Shown here one piece after another: positions 15,990 to 24,801 of a DNA stretch of 64,000 bases. Numbering within the stretch: position 1 is the stretch's first letter; each line of letters opens with the position of its first letter. Source of the stretch: Pandoraea eparura (lineage in GTDB: Bacteria; Pseudomonadota; Gammaproteobacteria; Burkholderiales; Burkholderiaceae); contig NZ_CABPSH010000017.1 in NCBI RefSeq assembly GCF_902459725.1, positions 1 to 64,000 of the forward strand, in the 5' to 3' direction. The notes under the pieces were generated by a model. It was not told the origin of the DNA. It ran no database searches and was given only the letters and a program-made list of their open reading frames with translations. The position numbers were made by a program, and so were the translations under genes.

Positions 15990-17210
15990 ATGTTGAAGCT
16001 TGATTTCCATCCCTCGGGCCGCCACTTCCTGCAAATTCCGGGACCCAGCCCGGTGCCCGACCGCATTTTGCGCGCCATGAGCTACCCGACGATCGATCAC
16101 CGCGGCCCGGAGTTCGGCGCGCTCGGTCGCAAGGTGCTGGCCGACATCAAGAAAATCTTCAAGACCGAACAGCCAGTGGTGATCTACCCGGCGTCGGGCA
16201 CCGGCGCGTGGGAGGCCGCGCTGTCGAACACACTCTCGCCGGGCGACGCGGTGCTGATGTTCGAGACGGGGCATTTCTCCACGCTCTGGAAAAAGATGGC
16301 CGAGAGCCTTGGCCTGAAGCCGGAGTTCATCGGTCTGCCGGGCACCGAGGGCTGGCGTCGCGGCGTACAGCCGGACATGATCGAAGCGCGCCTGCGTGCC
16401 GACGCCGCGCATGGCATCAAGGCCGTGTGCGTGGTGCATAACGAAACCTCGACGGGCGTCACGTCGGATATCGCGGCCGTGCGTCGTGCCATCGACGCGG
16501 CCGGGCATCCTGCGCTGTTGCTTGTCGACACGATCTCGGGCCTGGCCTCGGCCGATTACCGTCACGATGAATGGGGCGTGGACGTCACCGTCTCGGGCTC
16601 GCAGAAGGGACTGATGCTGCCGCCGGGCATCAGCTTCAACGCGGTCTCGGCCAAGGCGCTCGAGGCCAGTCGCCACGCGAAGCTGCCGCGCGCCTTCTGG
16701 GGCTGGCAGGAAATCATCGAAGCGAACAAGCACGGCTACTGGCCGTACACGCCGAACACGAACCTGTTGTATGGCCTGTCCGAAGCGCTCGACATGATTT
16801 TCGAGGAAGGGTTGGACAACGTGTTCGCGCGCCACCAACGTCTGGCCGAGGCCACGCGTCGCGCGGTACGCGCGTGGGGCCTCGAGATTCAGTGCCAGGA
16901 TCCGGCGGTGTACAGCCCGGTGCTCACCGGCGTGGTCATGCCGCAAGGCGTCGACGCCGATGCGGTGCGCAAGCGCATTTACGAACGCTTCGACATGTCG
17001 CTGGGGCAGGCGCTCGGCAAGATTCGCGGCACGATGTTCCGCATTGGCCATCTGGGCGACTGCAACGACCTCACGCTCATGGCCACGCTCTCGGGCTGCG
17101 AAATGGGACTGCAGATTTCCGGCGTGAAACTCGCCGGATCGGGGGTGGTGGCCGCCATGGATTACCTCGCGCGGGCGCAGGACACCCCATCGCTCAAGGT
17201 TGCCGCCTGA
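15990..17210 (+). CDS. Class V aminotransferase of the serine/alanine/aspartate-glyoxylate group
   Basis: 406 residues with a clear AAGAGGAG ribosome site. The N-terminus IPGPSPVPDRILRAM and the PLP lysine segment SGSQKGLMLPPG (Lys206), with Asp180 in LVDTISG, match the SgaA-type serine-glyoxylate aminotransferase group. That group also contains BhcA, the aspartate-glyoxylate aminotransferase of the beta-hydroxyaspartate cycle. The expected reaction is amino donor + glyoxylate to glycine + 2-oxo acid; the donor cannot be read from sequence. It is the first gene of a unit with MFS, FAD/Fe-S dehydrogenase and aldolase-like genes under GntR control. An 8-bp inverted repeat (17209-17216 and 17240-17247) follows its stop and may attenuate read-through. 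Confidence 0.85.
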   Translation: MLKLDFHPSGRHFLQIPGPSPVPDRILRAMSYPTIDHRGPEFGALGRKVLADIKKIFKTEQPVVIYPASGTGAWEAALSNTLSPGDAVLMFETGHFSTLWKKMAESLGLKPEFIGLPGTEGWRRGVQPDMIEARLRADAAHGIKAVCVVHNETSTGVTSDIAAVRRAIDAAGHPALLLVDTISGLASADYRHDEWGVDVTVSGSQKGLMLPPGISFNAVSAKALEASRHAKLPRAFWGWQEIIEANKHGYWPYTPNTNLLYGLSEALDMIFEEGLDNVFARHQRLAEATRRAVRAWGLEIQCQDPAVYSPVLTGVVMPQGVDADAVRKRIYERFDMSLGQALGKIRGTMFRIGHLGDCNDLTLMATLSGCEMGLQISGVKLAGSGVVAAMDYLARAQDTPSLKVAA

Positions 17211-17399
17211 CGCCCCGTCGTCGGTCCCCGAGAGCAAAAGGGGCGTCGCCGGCGCTTGGCGGCCCCCTTGCAGTGAACGCTTGACTTGTCATTCAGACGG
17301 CACAGGGCCACACCAGAGAAGGGCCTTGGCCGCCGCAACACCTTATGCGCTGCCGGCATGTTGCGGGCGCGCTTCACAGGCTGTTTCAGGAGACATGCA

Positions 17400-18677
17400 A
17401 TGAAGCTTTTCAGAGCGACCAGGGTCGTGCTGGTGATGCTATGCGTCATGTATTTCATCACCTATCTCGATCGCGTCAACGTCAGTACGGCTGCGGCCGG
17501 CTTCGGCAAGGAATTCAACCTCAACAAGACCGAGATCGGTCTGGTCTTCTCGGCATTTGCCTACCCCTACCTGGTGTTTCAGATCATCGGCGGCTGGGTG
17601 AGCGATCGCTTTGGCGCGAAACGCACGCTGCTCGTGTGCGGTGCCTTGTGGGCCGTCGCCACAATCCTCACCGGCATGGCGGGCGGTCTCGTCACGCTGC
17701 TGCTGGCGCGTCTGCTGCTCGGTCTTGGCGAGGGCGCCACGTTCCCGGCCGCCACGTCGGCCATGTCGCGCTGGGTCGCCAAGGAAAAGCGCGGCTTCGC
17801 GCAGGGCATCACGCACGCGGCGTCACGCATCGGCAACGCGGTGGCGCCGGCCGTTGTCGTGTTCATCATGGCGACACACGGCTGGCGTGAGTCGTTCTAT
17901 CTGTGCGGGATCGTGAGCCTGGTCTGGGTGGCGGTGTGGGGACTGACGTTTACCGAGCGCCCGCAGGACCATCCGCGCATCACGACGGAAGAACTGGCCG
18001 TGTTGCCCGCCGTGAAAACCAAGCGTGCGTCGGTGCCGTGGGGCCCGCTCTTCAAGCGCATGATGCCGGTCACGATTGTGTATTTCTGCTATGGGTGGAC
18101 GCTGTGGCTCTTCCTGTCGTGGATTCCGCAATACTTTCTGCACAGCTACGACCTCAATCTCAAGAAGTCTGCGCTGTTTGCGTCGAGCGTGTTTTTCGCC
18201 GGGGTGATCGGCGATACGCTGGGCGGTATCGTCACCGACAAACTTTACGAGCGCACCGGCAGCCTGAAGCGCGCCCGTAGCTGGATGGTGTCGATTTGCA
18301 TGTTGCTCACGCTGCTCTCGCTCGTGCCGATGTTGTTCACGCACCATCTCTATGTGTCGATGGCATGCCTGGCGTTTGGCTTCTTCTTCGCCGAAATGAC
18401 GATCGGGCCGATGTGGTCGATTCCGATGGATATCGCACCGGAACACGCGGGCACAGCCAGCGGCATGATGAATACCGGGTCCGCATTGGCCGCGATCCTC
18501 TCGCCGGTGCTCTCGGGGTATCTCATCGATCGCACGGGCAATTGGGAATTGCCGTTCCTCGGCAGCATGATTCTCATGGCTGTCGGTGTCGTGCTGGCGT
18601 TCCGCATGCAGCCCGAGAGCAAGTTCGCACTCGACGGCGACGCCGCCGCCGCGAGCAATACCCGTCAGCCCGCCTGA
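17400..18677 (+). CDS. MFS carrier of the anion:cation symporter (organic acid) group
   Basis: 425 residues with twelve predicted membrane segments. The start at 17400 has AGGAG 8-12 bp upstream; an in-frame ATG at 17286 would add an Arg-rich leader. MYFITYLDRVNVSTAA at the first helix, DRFGAKRTLL in the 2-3 loop and LLLGLGEGATFPAATSAMSRW are hallmarks of the anion:cation symporter family (hexuronate, glucarate, phthalate, tartrate carriers). It probably imports an organic or hydroxy acid used by the downstream dehydrogenase and aldolase; the substrate is inferred from context only. Confidence 0.85.
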   Translation: MKLFRATRVVLVMLCVMYFITYLDRVNVSTAAAGFGKEFNLNKTEIGLVFSAFAYPYLVFQIIGGWVSDRFGAKRTLLVCGALWAVATILTGMAGGLVTLLLARLLLGLGEGATFPAATSAMSRWVAKEKRGFAQGITHAASRIGNAVAPAVVVFIMATHGWRESFYLCGIVSLVWVAVWGLTFTERPQDHPRITTEELAVLPAVKTKRASVPWGPLFKRMMPVTIVYFCYGWTLWLFLSWIPQYFLHSYDLNLKKSALFASSVFFAGVIGDTLGGIVTDKLYERTGSLKRARSWMVSICMLLTLLSLVPMLFTHHLYVSMACLAFGFFFAEMTIGPMWSIPMDIAPEHAGTASGMMNTGSALAAILSPVLSGYLIDRTGNWELPFLGSMILMAVGVVLAFRMQPESKFALDGDAAAASNTRQPA

Positions 18678-18776
18678 CGTGCGCCGGGTGCCGCCAGTCG
18701 GATCGTCGTCACGCTTGCCGTTTGCAACAAGGCGGGCGACACCGACAACGCGGGCGGCATCCCGCGAGAACCACTG

Positions 18777-18803
18777 GCCGGGCACGCGTCACACGTGCCC
18801 GGC
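18777..18803 (+). terminator. Strong hairpin between the MFS and FAD dehydrogenase genes
   Basis: GCCGGGCACG (18777-18786) and its perfect complement CGTGCCCGGC (18794-18803) enclose a 7-nt loop. No T-run follows. It lies in the 226-bp gap 18678-18903, and may weaken read-through so that the downstream pair is expressed less or from its own promoter. Confidence 0.45.
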
Positions 18804-18903
18804 GGGTTCGCTGCCGCTTGATTGATGCCTCACTCGTGCCGGATCTGTCTCCGACTCGTACCCGATTTGTACCTGCTCCGGCCAGCCCAACGCCTGCAAT
18901 GTC

Positions 18904-21900
18904 ATGAACGCCCAATCGAACACCCGCGCGAATGCGCCTACGAACCTCATCAGCCAGCCGGTGCCCCTCATGCCGATGCAGCGCGGCGGCGTCGCCATCA
19001 CGCCGTTGCAGGACCGTCTGCGTCGCGAGTTGCGCGGTGACGTGCACTTCGATCGCGCGAGCCGTGGCCGCTATGCGACCGATGCGTCGATCTACCAGAT
19101 CTTCCCGATCGGCGTGGTGGTGCCGCGCGATCAGGACGACCTGATCCGTGCGCTCGACATCGCGCGCGACCAACACGTGCCGGTGCTCGCGCGCGGCGCG
19201 GGCACGAGTCAATGCGGCCAGACCATCGGCGAGGCGCTTGTCATCGACAACAGCAAGTGGCTCAATCGTGTCGTGGCGTTCGATGCCGAAGCGCGCACGG
19301 TCACCGTCGAGCCGGGCATTGTGCTCGATCACCTGAACGCGTGGCTCAAGCCGCACGGCTTGTGGTTTCCGGTGGATGTGTCGACGGCAGCGCAATGCAC
19401 CCTCGGGGGCATGACGGGTAACAACTCTTGCGGCTCGCGCTCGCTCGAATACGGCAATATGGTGCACAACGTGCTGGCCATCGATGCGGTGCTGCCCGAC
19501 GGCGCGCAACTGCACTTCGGCGCGCTGCACACGCCGCCCGCCGACACTCGCACGCAGGCGATTCTCGCGGGCGTGCACGCCATTGCCATGCGTGAGCGAG
19601 ACGAACTGCGCGAACGTGTGCCGCGCGTGCTGCGGCGGGTCGCGGGTTACAACCTCGATCTGTTCGACTGCCTCAATCCGCGCGCCTATACGGACGACGG
19701 GGTGGCCAATCTGTCGCATTTGCTGGTCGGCTCGGAAGGCACGCTGGCGTACAGCCGCCAGATCACGCTCAAGCTCGTGCCGCTGCCGGTGCACAAGACG
19801 TTGGGCGTGGTCAACTTCCCGACGTTCTATCAGGCGATGGATCTCACGCAGCACATCGTCAAGCTGGGGCCGGTGGCGGTGGAACTGGTCGACCGCACGA
19901 TGATCGATCTGGCGATGGACAACCGGGCGTTCCGTCCCGTGATCGAGACGGCGCTCGTCGGCGATCCGCAAGCCATTCTGCTGGTGGAATTCGCGGGAGA
20001 CGACGCCGGCGCGCTGCGCGCCAGGCTTGACGATCTCGCCACGCTCATGGCGGACCTCGGGTTGCCGGGCGTCGTGGTGAAGATGCCCGACGCGGGGCCG
20101 CAGAAAGCGCTCTGGGAAGTGCGCAAGGCGGGCCTGAACATCATGATGAGCATGAAGGGCGACGGCAAGCCGGTGTCGTTCATCGAAGATTGCGCGGTGC
20201 CGCTCGAACACCTTGCCGAGTACACGCGGCGCTTGACCGAAGTGTTCCATCGCAATGGAACCGAGGGCACGTGGTATGCGCACGCGAGCGTGGGCACGCT
20301 GCACGTGCGGCCGATACTGGACATGCGTCGCGACGGCGCGTTGAAGATGCGCGCCATCGCCGACGAGGCGGCGGCGCTCGTGCGCGAATACAAGGGCGCC
20401 TATTCGGGCGAGCACGGCGACGGGCTGTGCCGCGGCGAGTGGGTGGCGTGGCAATACGGTCCGCGTTTGAATGCCGCGTTCGGCGAGATCAAGCAACTGT
20501 TCGATCCGGAGAATCGCTTCAACCCGGACAAGATGGTTCGTCCACCGAAGATGGACACGCGCGAGTTGTTTCGCTTCGCGCCGGGCTATGCGGCCCAACC
20601 GATCGTCCCCGCGCTCGACTGGACGGCGTGGAACGTGCAGCGCAACGCGCTGACCGGCGAGCAGACGGCGCCCGACACCGGCACCGACGCCACGCACGGA
20701 CTCGCGTCGGCCGTCGAGATGTGCAACAACAACGGGCACTGCCGCAAGTTCGATGCGGGCACGATGTGTCCGAGCTATCGCGTCACGCGCGACGAGCAGC
20801 ACGTCACGCGTGGGCGTGCGAACACGTTGCGTCTGGCTGTCTCCGGACAACTGGGCGAGGCGGGGCTCGCGAGCGACGACGTCAAGGCCGCGCTCGACCT
20901 GTGTGTGTCATGCAAGGGCTGCAAGCGCGATTGCCCAACGGGCATCGACATGGCGCGCTTCAAGATCGAGGCGCGTCACGCGCGGGCCAAGCGCCATGGT
21001 GTGTCGCTCAGAGACAAGCTGATCGCCTATCTGCCGCGCTATGCCCCGTGGGCCAGCCGGGTGGGCGGCCTGCTCGACGCGGCGCAGCGTTTGCCGGGCA
21101 GCAATGTGGCGAAGCGCTGGCTCGGCCTGGCGCAGGCGCGCTCGCTGCCGGCACTCAAGGCCTCGTTCCTGGAACGGCAGGCGCCGCTGGCAGACGCCCC
21201 CGCGCCGGATTCGGCCGGGCACCGCCAGGTGCTGCTGTTCATCGATACGTTCAACAACTACATGGAGCCGGAGAATGCGCTTGCTGCGAAGCGCGTGCTC
21301 GAAGTCGCCGGGTACACCGTTCACGTGAATCGGCGCCCGGGCGAGCGGCCGTTGTGTTGCGGCCGCACGTTTCTCGCGGCGGGGCTTGTGGATGAGGCGA
21401 AGGCGGAGGCGCAGCGTTTGCTCGACGCGTTGATGCCGTTTGTCGAGCAAGGGGTGCCGATCGTGGGGTTGGAGCCCTCGTGCCTGCTGTCGCTGCGCGA
21501 CGAAGTGCTGGGCTACGGCTTTGGCGATGCCGCTCGCCGGTTGGCCGACAACGCGTATTTGTTTGAGGAATTTCTGGTTCGCGAGCAAGCGGCAGGGCGC
21601 TTCGAAGTGGCCTGGCGCGCGCTGCCCGACGGCGTGGGCGAAGCCCTGGTACATGGGCACTGCCATCAGAAGGCGTTCGACGCATTGTCTCCTGTCACGA
21701 CCGTGCTTGGTTGGGTGCCGGGGCTGAAGGTATCATCGATCGAATCGTCATGCTGCGGCATGGCGGGCAGTTTCGGTTACGAGGCCGAGCACTACGACAC
21801 GTCGCGCGCGATGTCCGAGTTGACGCTGTTGCCGGCCGTCAGGCAGCGCGGTGCAAACGCCATTGTGGTCGCCGACGGCACCAGTTGCCGGCACCAGATC

Positions 21901-21966
21901 CACGATGGGGCGAACACGCAGGCGCTGCATGTGGCGCGCGTGCTGGAGCGGGCGCTGCCTGCGTGA
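18904..21966 (+). CDS. Fused FAD-linked oxidase / Fe-S D-2-hydroxyacid dehydrogenase
   Basis: 1020 residues, a one-polypeptide version of GlcD/GlcF-type proteins (YdiJ-like). The N-terminal half is a PCMH-type FAD domain (VLARGAGTSQCGQTIG and GGMTGNNSCGSRS) followed by the FAD-linked oxidase C-terminal domain. Then come two cysteine clusters for 4Fe-4S binding (CNNNGHCRK...MCPSY and CVSCKGCKRDCP), and two CCG-type heterodisulfide-reductase-like motifs (CCGRTFLA and SSCCGMAGSFG). Relatives oxidise D-lactate, glycolate or D-2-hydroxyglutarate and pass electrons to quinone. In this cluster glycolate to glyoxylate is attractive because the aminotransferase uses glyoxylate, but this is inference. 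No ribosome site is obvious; Met23 and Met25 are alternative starts. Confidence 0.87.
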   Translation: MNAQSNTRANAPTNLISQPVPLMPMQRGGVAITPLQDRLRRELRGDVHFDRASRGRYATDASIYQIFPIGVVVPRDQDDLIRALDIARDQHVPVLARGAGTSQCGQTIGEALVIDNSKWLNRVVAFDAEARTVTVEPGIVLDHLNAWLKPHGLWFPVDVSTAAQCTLGGMTGNNSCGSRSLEYGNMVHNVLAIDAVLPDGAQLHFGALHTPPADTRTQAILAGVHAIAMRERDELRERVPRVLRRVAGYNLDLFDCLNPRAYTDDGVANLSHLLVGSEGTLAYSRQITLKLVPLPVHKTLGVVNFPTFYQAMDLTQHIVKLGPVAVELVDRTMIDLAMDNRAFRPVIETALVGDPQAILLVEFAGDDAGALRARLDDLATLMADLGLPGVVVKMPDAGPQKALWEVRKAGLNIMMSMKGDGKPVSFIEDCAVPLEHLAEYTRRLTEVFHRNGTEGTWYAHASVGTLHVRPILDMRRDGALKMRAIADEAAALVREYKGAYSGEHGDGLCRGEWVAWQYGPRLNAAFGEIKQLFDPENRFNPDKMVRPPKMDTRELFRFAPGYAAQPIVPALDWTAWNVQRNALTGEQTAPDTGTDATHGLASAVEMCNNNGHCRKFDAGTMCPSYRVTRDEQHVTRGRANTLRLAVSGQLGEAGLASDDVKAALDLCVSCKGCKRDCPTGIDMARFKIEARHARAKRHGVSLRDKLIAYLPRYAPWASRVGGLLDAAQRLPGSNVAKRWLGLAQARSLPALKASFLERQAPLADAPAPDSAGHRQVLLFIDTFNNYMEPENALAAKRVLEVAGYTVHVNRRPGERPLCCGRTFLAAGLVDEAKAEAQRLLDALMPFVEQGVPIVGLEPSCLLSLRDEVLGYGFGDAARRLADNAYLFEEFLVREQAAGRFEVAWRALPDGVGEALVHGHCHQKAFDALSPVTTVLGWVPGLKVSSIESSCCGMAGSFGYEAEHYDTSRAMSELTLLPAVRQRGANAIVVADGTSCRHQIHDGANTQALHVARVLERALPA

Positions 21967-22011
21967 GTGCCGATTTTCTGCAATGCCGTTCAACGCCTTC
22001 AAAGGATTGTG

Positions 22012-23196
22012 ATGCCCGATTCGGATAATACGGTTTCGACATCTTCGAACGCTGCCTCCGGGCGTCTTGCGGTGCCGCCGGTTGCGTGTCCGGGCGACTC
22101 GCTCGCGCAGGTGGCAACGCCTTCCCTGGTGCTCGATCTCGACGCTTTCGACGCGAACGTCATGCGCATGGCGAGCGCGGCGGCCGCGCGCGGGGTGGCG
22201 GTGCGCCCGCACGCCAAGGCACACAAGTGCGTCACGATTGCCCGGGCGCAGATGGCCGCAGGCGCCGTGGGCATCTGCTGCCAGAAGCTCACCGAGGCGA
22301 TCCCGTTCGTCAACGCGGGCATCGGCAGCATTCACATCAGCAACGAGTTCGTTGGCGAGGCACGTGTGGCGCTGGCCGTGGCGATGGCGTCGCGTGTCTC
22401 GCTGTCGGTGTGTGTCGATGACGTGCGTCAGGTGGCGCCGCTCGGCAAGGCGGCGCAGCGCGCTGGCGTGCGTATCGCGGTGCTGCCCGAGGTCGACGTG
22501 GGGCAGGGGCGTTGCGGCGTCGATTCGACGGACGCGGTCGGCGAACTGATCGACGCAATCGATCATTACGAAGGGCTGCGCTTCGGTGGGTTGCAGGCGT
22601 ATCACGGCAGCGCGCAGCACGTCGACGGCTGGGACGCGCGCCGTGACACGGCACGGCTCGCGGCCGATCGCGCGGCGGCCTATGTGCGCTTTCTGGCGGC
22701 GCGCGGCATCGCGTGCCCGGTGGTGACCGGCGGCGGCACCGGCACGGCCGAGTTCGACATCGAGAGCGGTGTCTATACGGAAATTCAGCCCGGCTCGTAT
22801 GTGTTTCTCGACGGTCATTACGGCTCCCTCGAATGGCGCGACGACTGGCGCTTTCGCCACGGCCTGTTTCTCGCATCGACCGTCATGAGCACGGCGCGGG
22901 CGGGCCTCATCGTGTGCGATGCCGGACTCAAGAGCGTGGCGACCGATTCCGGGCTGCCGCGCTTCTGGTCGTCGCAACAGGCGGGCCAGCCGTATTACCG
23001 CACGGCGTCGGACGAGCACGGCGTGCTCGAACTGGCCTCGCCCGACGAGGACGGCGCCCCCTGGCTGGGTGAGCCGATCCTGCTGGTGCCGGGGCATTGC
23101 GATCCGACGGTCAATCTTTACGACCGATACGTTGCTGTGCGGCACGGGCGGGTCGAGGCGCTGTGGCCCATCGAGGCGCGTGGGCTGAGTCAGTGA
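22012..23196 (+). CDS. DSD1/D-threonine aldolase family PLP enzyme (fold-type III)
   Basis: 394 residues from the ATG at 22012, preceded by AAAGGA. The alanine-racemase-like barrel is recognised by the PLP lysine motif RPHAKAHK (Lys69) and GGGTGTAEFD. The C-terminal metal site reads PGHCDPT: His362 and Asp364 form an H-x-D pair. From memory, D-threonine aldolases use His and Asp here, whereas D-serine and D-threo-3-hydroxyaspartate dehydratases use H-x-C, so an aldolase is favoured; Cys363 lies between and keeps some doubt. The likely reaction joins or splits glycine and an aldehyde such as glyoxylate. Last gene of the GntR-controlled unit, 45 bp after the dehydrogenase. Confidence 0.82.
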   Translation: MPDSDNTVSTSSNAASGRLAVPPVACPGDSLAQVATPSLVLDLDAFDANVMRMASAAAARGVAVRPHAKAHKCVTIARAQMAAGAVGICCQKLTEAIPFVNAGIGSIHISNEFVGEARVALAVAMASRVSLSVCVDDVRQVAPLGKAAQRAGVRIAVLPEVDVGQGRCGVDSTDAVGELIDAIDHYEGLRFGGLQAYHGSAQHVDGWDARRDTARLAADRAAAYVRFLAARGIACPVVTGGGTGTAEFDIESGVYTEIQPGSYVFLDGHYGSLEWRDDWRFRHGLFLASTVMSTARAGLIVCDAGLKSVATDSGLPRFWSSQQAGQPYYRTASDEHGVLELASPDEDGAPWLGEPILLVPGHCDPTVNLYDRYVAVRHGRVEALWPIEARGLSQ

Positions 23197-23210
23197 GTGC
23201 GAGCCGGGAA

Positions 23211-23408
23211 GCAGAGGGGTGCAGAGGGGGGCAGAGGGATGCAGAGGGATGCAGAGGGATGCAGAGGGATGCAGAGGGATGCAGAGGGATGCCGGGATGC
23301 AGGGTAGCAGGTAGCAGGTAGCAGGTAGCAGGTAGCAGGTAGCAGGTAGCAGGTAGCAGGGAGCAGGGAGCAGGGAGCAGGGAGCAGGGAGCAGGGAGCA
23401 GGGAGCAG
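23211..23408. repeat. Compound tandem repeat: 10-bp, then two 7-bp arrays
   Basis: Eight 10-bp units (GCAGAGGGRT-like) run 23211-23290. Eight GTAGCAG units follow at 23304-23359, then seven GGAGCAG units at 23360-23408. The two heptamer arrays differ by one base per unit, as if one mutated unit had been amplified. They fill most of the 323-bp gap between the aldolase gene and tRNA-Ala. A 12-bp palindrome CAAAATATTTTG (23451-23462) follows in the tRNA promoter region. Confidence 0.95.
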
Positions 23409-23519
23409 GGATTGGCCGATCGGGATGGACGCCGATACGTCCCGTGCGCGCAAAATATTTTGAGGCGGGGGCTTCCCAACTTTCAAAAACCGCGCTATAG
23501 TCTCACTTCTTCGCCGTAC

Positions 23520-23595
<76 letters not shown>

Positions 23596-23611
23596 AAACG
23601 GAAGACTTTAG

Positions 23612-23687
23612 GTCCCCTTCGTCTAGAGGCCTAGGACATCACCCTTTCACGGTGAGTACAGGGGTTCGAATCCCCTAGGGGACGCCA
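23612..23687 (+). tRNA. tRNA-Glu (anticodon TTC)
   Basis: 76 nt with encoded CCA, 16 bp after tRNA-Ala and probably cotranscribed with it. The acceptor stem is GTCCCCT/AGGGGAC with discriminator G. The anticodon loop CTTTCAC gives TTC, and the T arm has AGGGG-TTCGAAT-CCCCT. Confidence 0.97.
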
Positions 23688-23746
23688 GATTTACCGGCGT
23701 GATTCTCGGAGCTTTCCGAAAGCACGACGTTCAATCGGTTGTCGAC

Positions 23747-23787
23747 AAACGCGCTTGGCTTCATCGCCAAGCGCGTTTTGTTTTTCT
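23747..23787 (+). terminator. Rho-independent terminator after the tRNA pair
   Basis: AAACGCGCTTGGC (23747-23759) pairs perfectly with GCCAAGCGCGTTT (23766-23778) around a 6-nt loop, followed by TTGTTTTTC. Confidence 0.9.
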
Positions 23788-23901
23788 GCGACGGAGGGTT
23801 CGTCCGTCTGCCGCATCCGCTGCACGCGATGCAGCACCCGCACCTGTACCCGTACCCGCAGGTGCACATGCACACGCGGATCCACGCCGCGGCCGTTGCG
23901 C

Positions 23902-24198
23902 TCAACGCACCGGCGAGCTCGCCATCGTCCCCACCACCGTTCGCCACGGCCGCACGCGCCATGCCTTCACCAGACCCTGGATCACGTAGGGATCGGCGTT
24001 GGCAAAGGCTTCCGCCGCGGCCGGCGAGTCGCCTTCGAAGAGCAGGGCGGCCGTGTCGACAGGTGACTCCAGCGCGCCTGCCAACACGAGTTCACCGCGC
24101 TCGGCCGCTTGCCACGCGAGCGCCAGATGCGCGTCGCGGTACTGGCCGCGCCGTTCGAGATAATCGTCGACGAGGTCGTAAGTGAGCAGGTAATGCAT
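23902..24198 (-). CDS. YciI-family protein
   Basis: 98 residues, the normal size for the family, with a strong AAGGAGG site before the ATG at 24198. The N-terminus MHYLLTYDLVDDYLERRGQY has the early Tyr/Asp/Arg residues, and AWQAAERGELVLAGAL has the His/Leu-Gly-Gly-like region of YciI proteins. LLFEGDSPAAAEAFANADPY is the usual family ending. YciI proteins are small dimeric ferredoxin-fold proteins with a presumed dehydrochlorinase or isomerase-like site; the biochemical role is unclear. The longer open frame that reads further upstream is not needed. A VOC gene lies 71 bp upstream on the same strand. Confidence 0.88.
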   Translation of the reverse strand: MHYLLTYDLVDDYLERRGQYRDAHLALAWQAAERGELVLAGALESPVDTAALLFEGDSPAAAEAFANADPYVIQGLVKAWRVRPWRTVVGTMASSPVR

Positions 24199-24269
24199 GG
24201 TCTTGCCTCCTTGGCGTTCGCTACCGTACCGCGTCATTATCCGCAAAACGCCGACGGCAGGGCAGAGGA

Positions 24270-24587
24270 CTACGCGTGACGCACCGCTACCCCGTAAGTG
24301 CTCACTATGCGTTCGTCCTGCTCTTTCGCGGAAAAGGCTTCCCACATCAGACCGTTGCAATCGGTGCTGCTTGAGTACTCGGGGGCGGCGTCGTCTTCGA
24401 AGCCGACGTGTCGCAACTCCCCGGCGCGTGAGGCCGATGGATTGATCGAGAAGTTCAGCAGATCGGTACGCCACATGGCGTACGCGCCCGGCACGACAGC
24501 CGTTGGCGGCTGACCGAGCCGGGCCGAATAGTCCTGGATGGATTCGTCGAGATCGCGCACGGCGAGTGCGATGTGGAAGCGTTTCAT
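24270..24587 (-). CDS. VOC-superfamily (glyoxalase/dioxygenase fold) protein
   Basis: 105 residues with CAGGAG before the start. RFHIALAVRDLDESIQDYSA is the first beta-alpha-beta unit, with a metal-ligand His; HVGFEDD carries the second His, and a Glu near LMWEAF could be the third ligand. The layout resembles the short ArsI/CadI-type VOC proteins in heavy-metal and organoarsenical contexts, but no metal-resistance genes lie nearby. It is upstream of yciI on the same strand and may be cotranscribed with it. Confidence 0.78.
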   Translation of the reverse strand: MKRFHIALAVRDLDESIQDYSARLGQPPTAVVPGAYAMWRTDLLNFSINPSASRAGELRHVGFEDDAAPEYSSSTDCNGLMWEAFSAKEQDERIVSTYGVAVRHA

Positions 24588-24723
24588 AAGGTCTCCTGAC
24601 GGTGAGCTTCACGATGCCTCGACGCAGCGCAGTGTGAGTGCCCGCTCGCGAAGTGAGCGTTGCGTCGGCGAAGCCCATCATAGGGAGCGCGGGAAGGCTT
24701 AGCCAGACGGGTCGTTATCCCGG

Positions 24724-24742
24724 TATCCCACGTAATGGGATA
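24724..24742. repeat. Short perfect inverted repeat TATCCCA-N5-TGGGATA
   Basis: Lies about 60 bp downstream of the minus-strand gene ending at 24802 and about 140 bp upstream of the VOC gene. It could be an operator for the VOC/yciI pair or a weak terminator; no T-run is present. Confidence 0.4.
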
Positions 24743-24801
24743 TCGCACGTCTGTCCAATCGCCAACCCGGTGAGAATAACGAGTCCCGCGCGAGCGAGCG
24801 C

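Noticed and set aside
15990-17210. 2-aminoethylphosphonate aminotransferase (PhnW).
   Set aside because: No phosphonatase or phosphonate transporter is nearby, and the SQKGLMLPPG segment fits the serine-glyoxylate group.
18709-20850. A 713-codon open frame on the minus strand.
   Set aside because: It is antisense to the FAD/Fe-S dehydrogenase, whose motifs are intact on the plus strand. The minus frame encodes Arg/His-rich sequence without domains, as expected from GC-rich codon bias.
22012-23196. D-serine dehydratase.
   Set aside because: The metal motif reads H-x-D rather than H-x-C, and the gene context concerns glyoxylate and glycine. It is kept as an alternative only.
23211-23408. Possible CRISPR or attachment-site repeats near tRNA genes.
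   Set aside because: No spacers, no integrase, and no duplicated tRNA end are seen; slippage repeats explain it.
23902-24681. A 259-codon version of the YciI gene.
   Set aside because: The extra N-terminal part overlaps the VOC gene out of frame and has no family similarity; the internal ATG at 24198 has a strong ribosome site.
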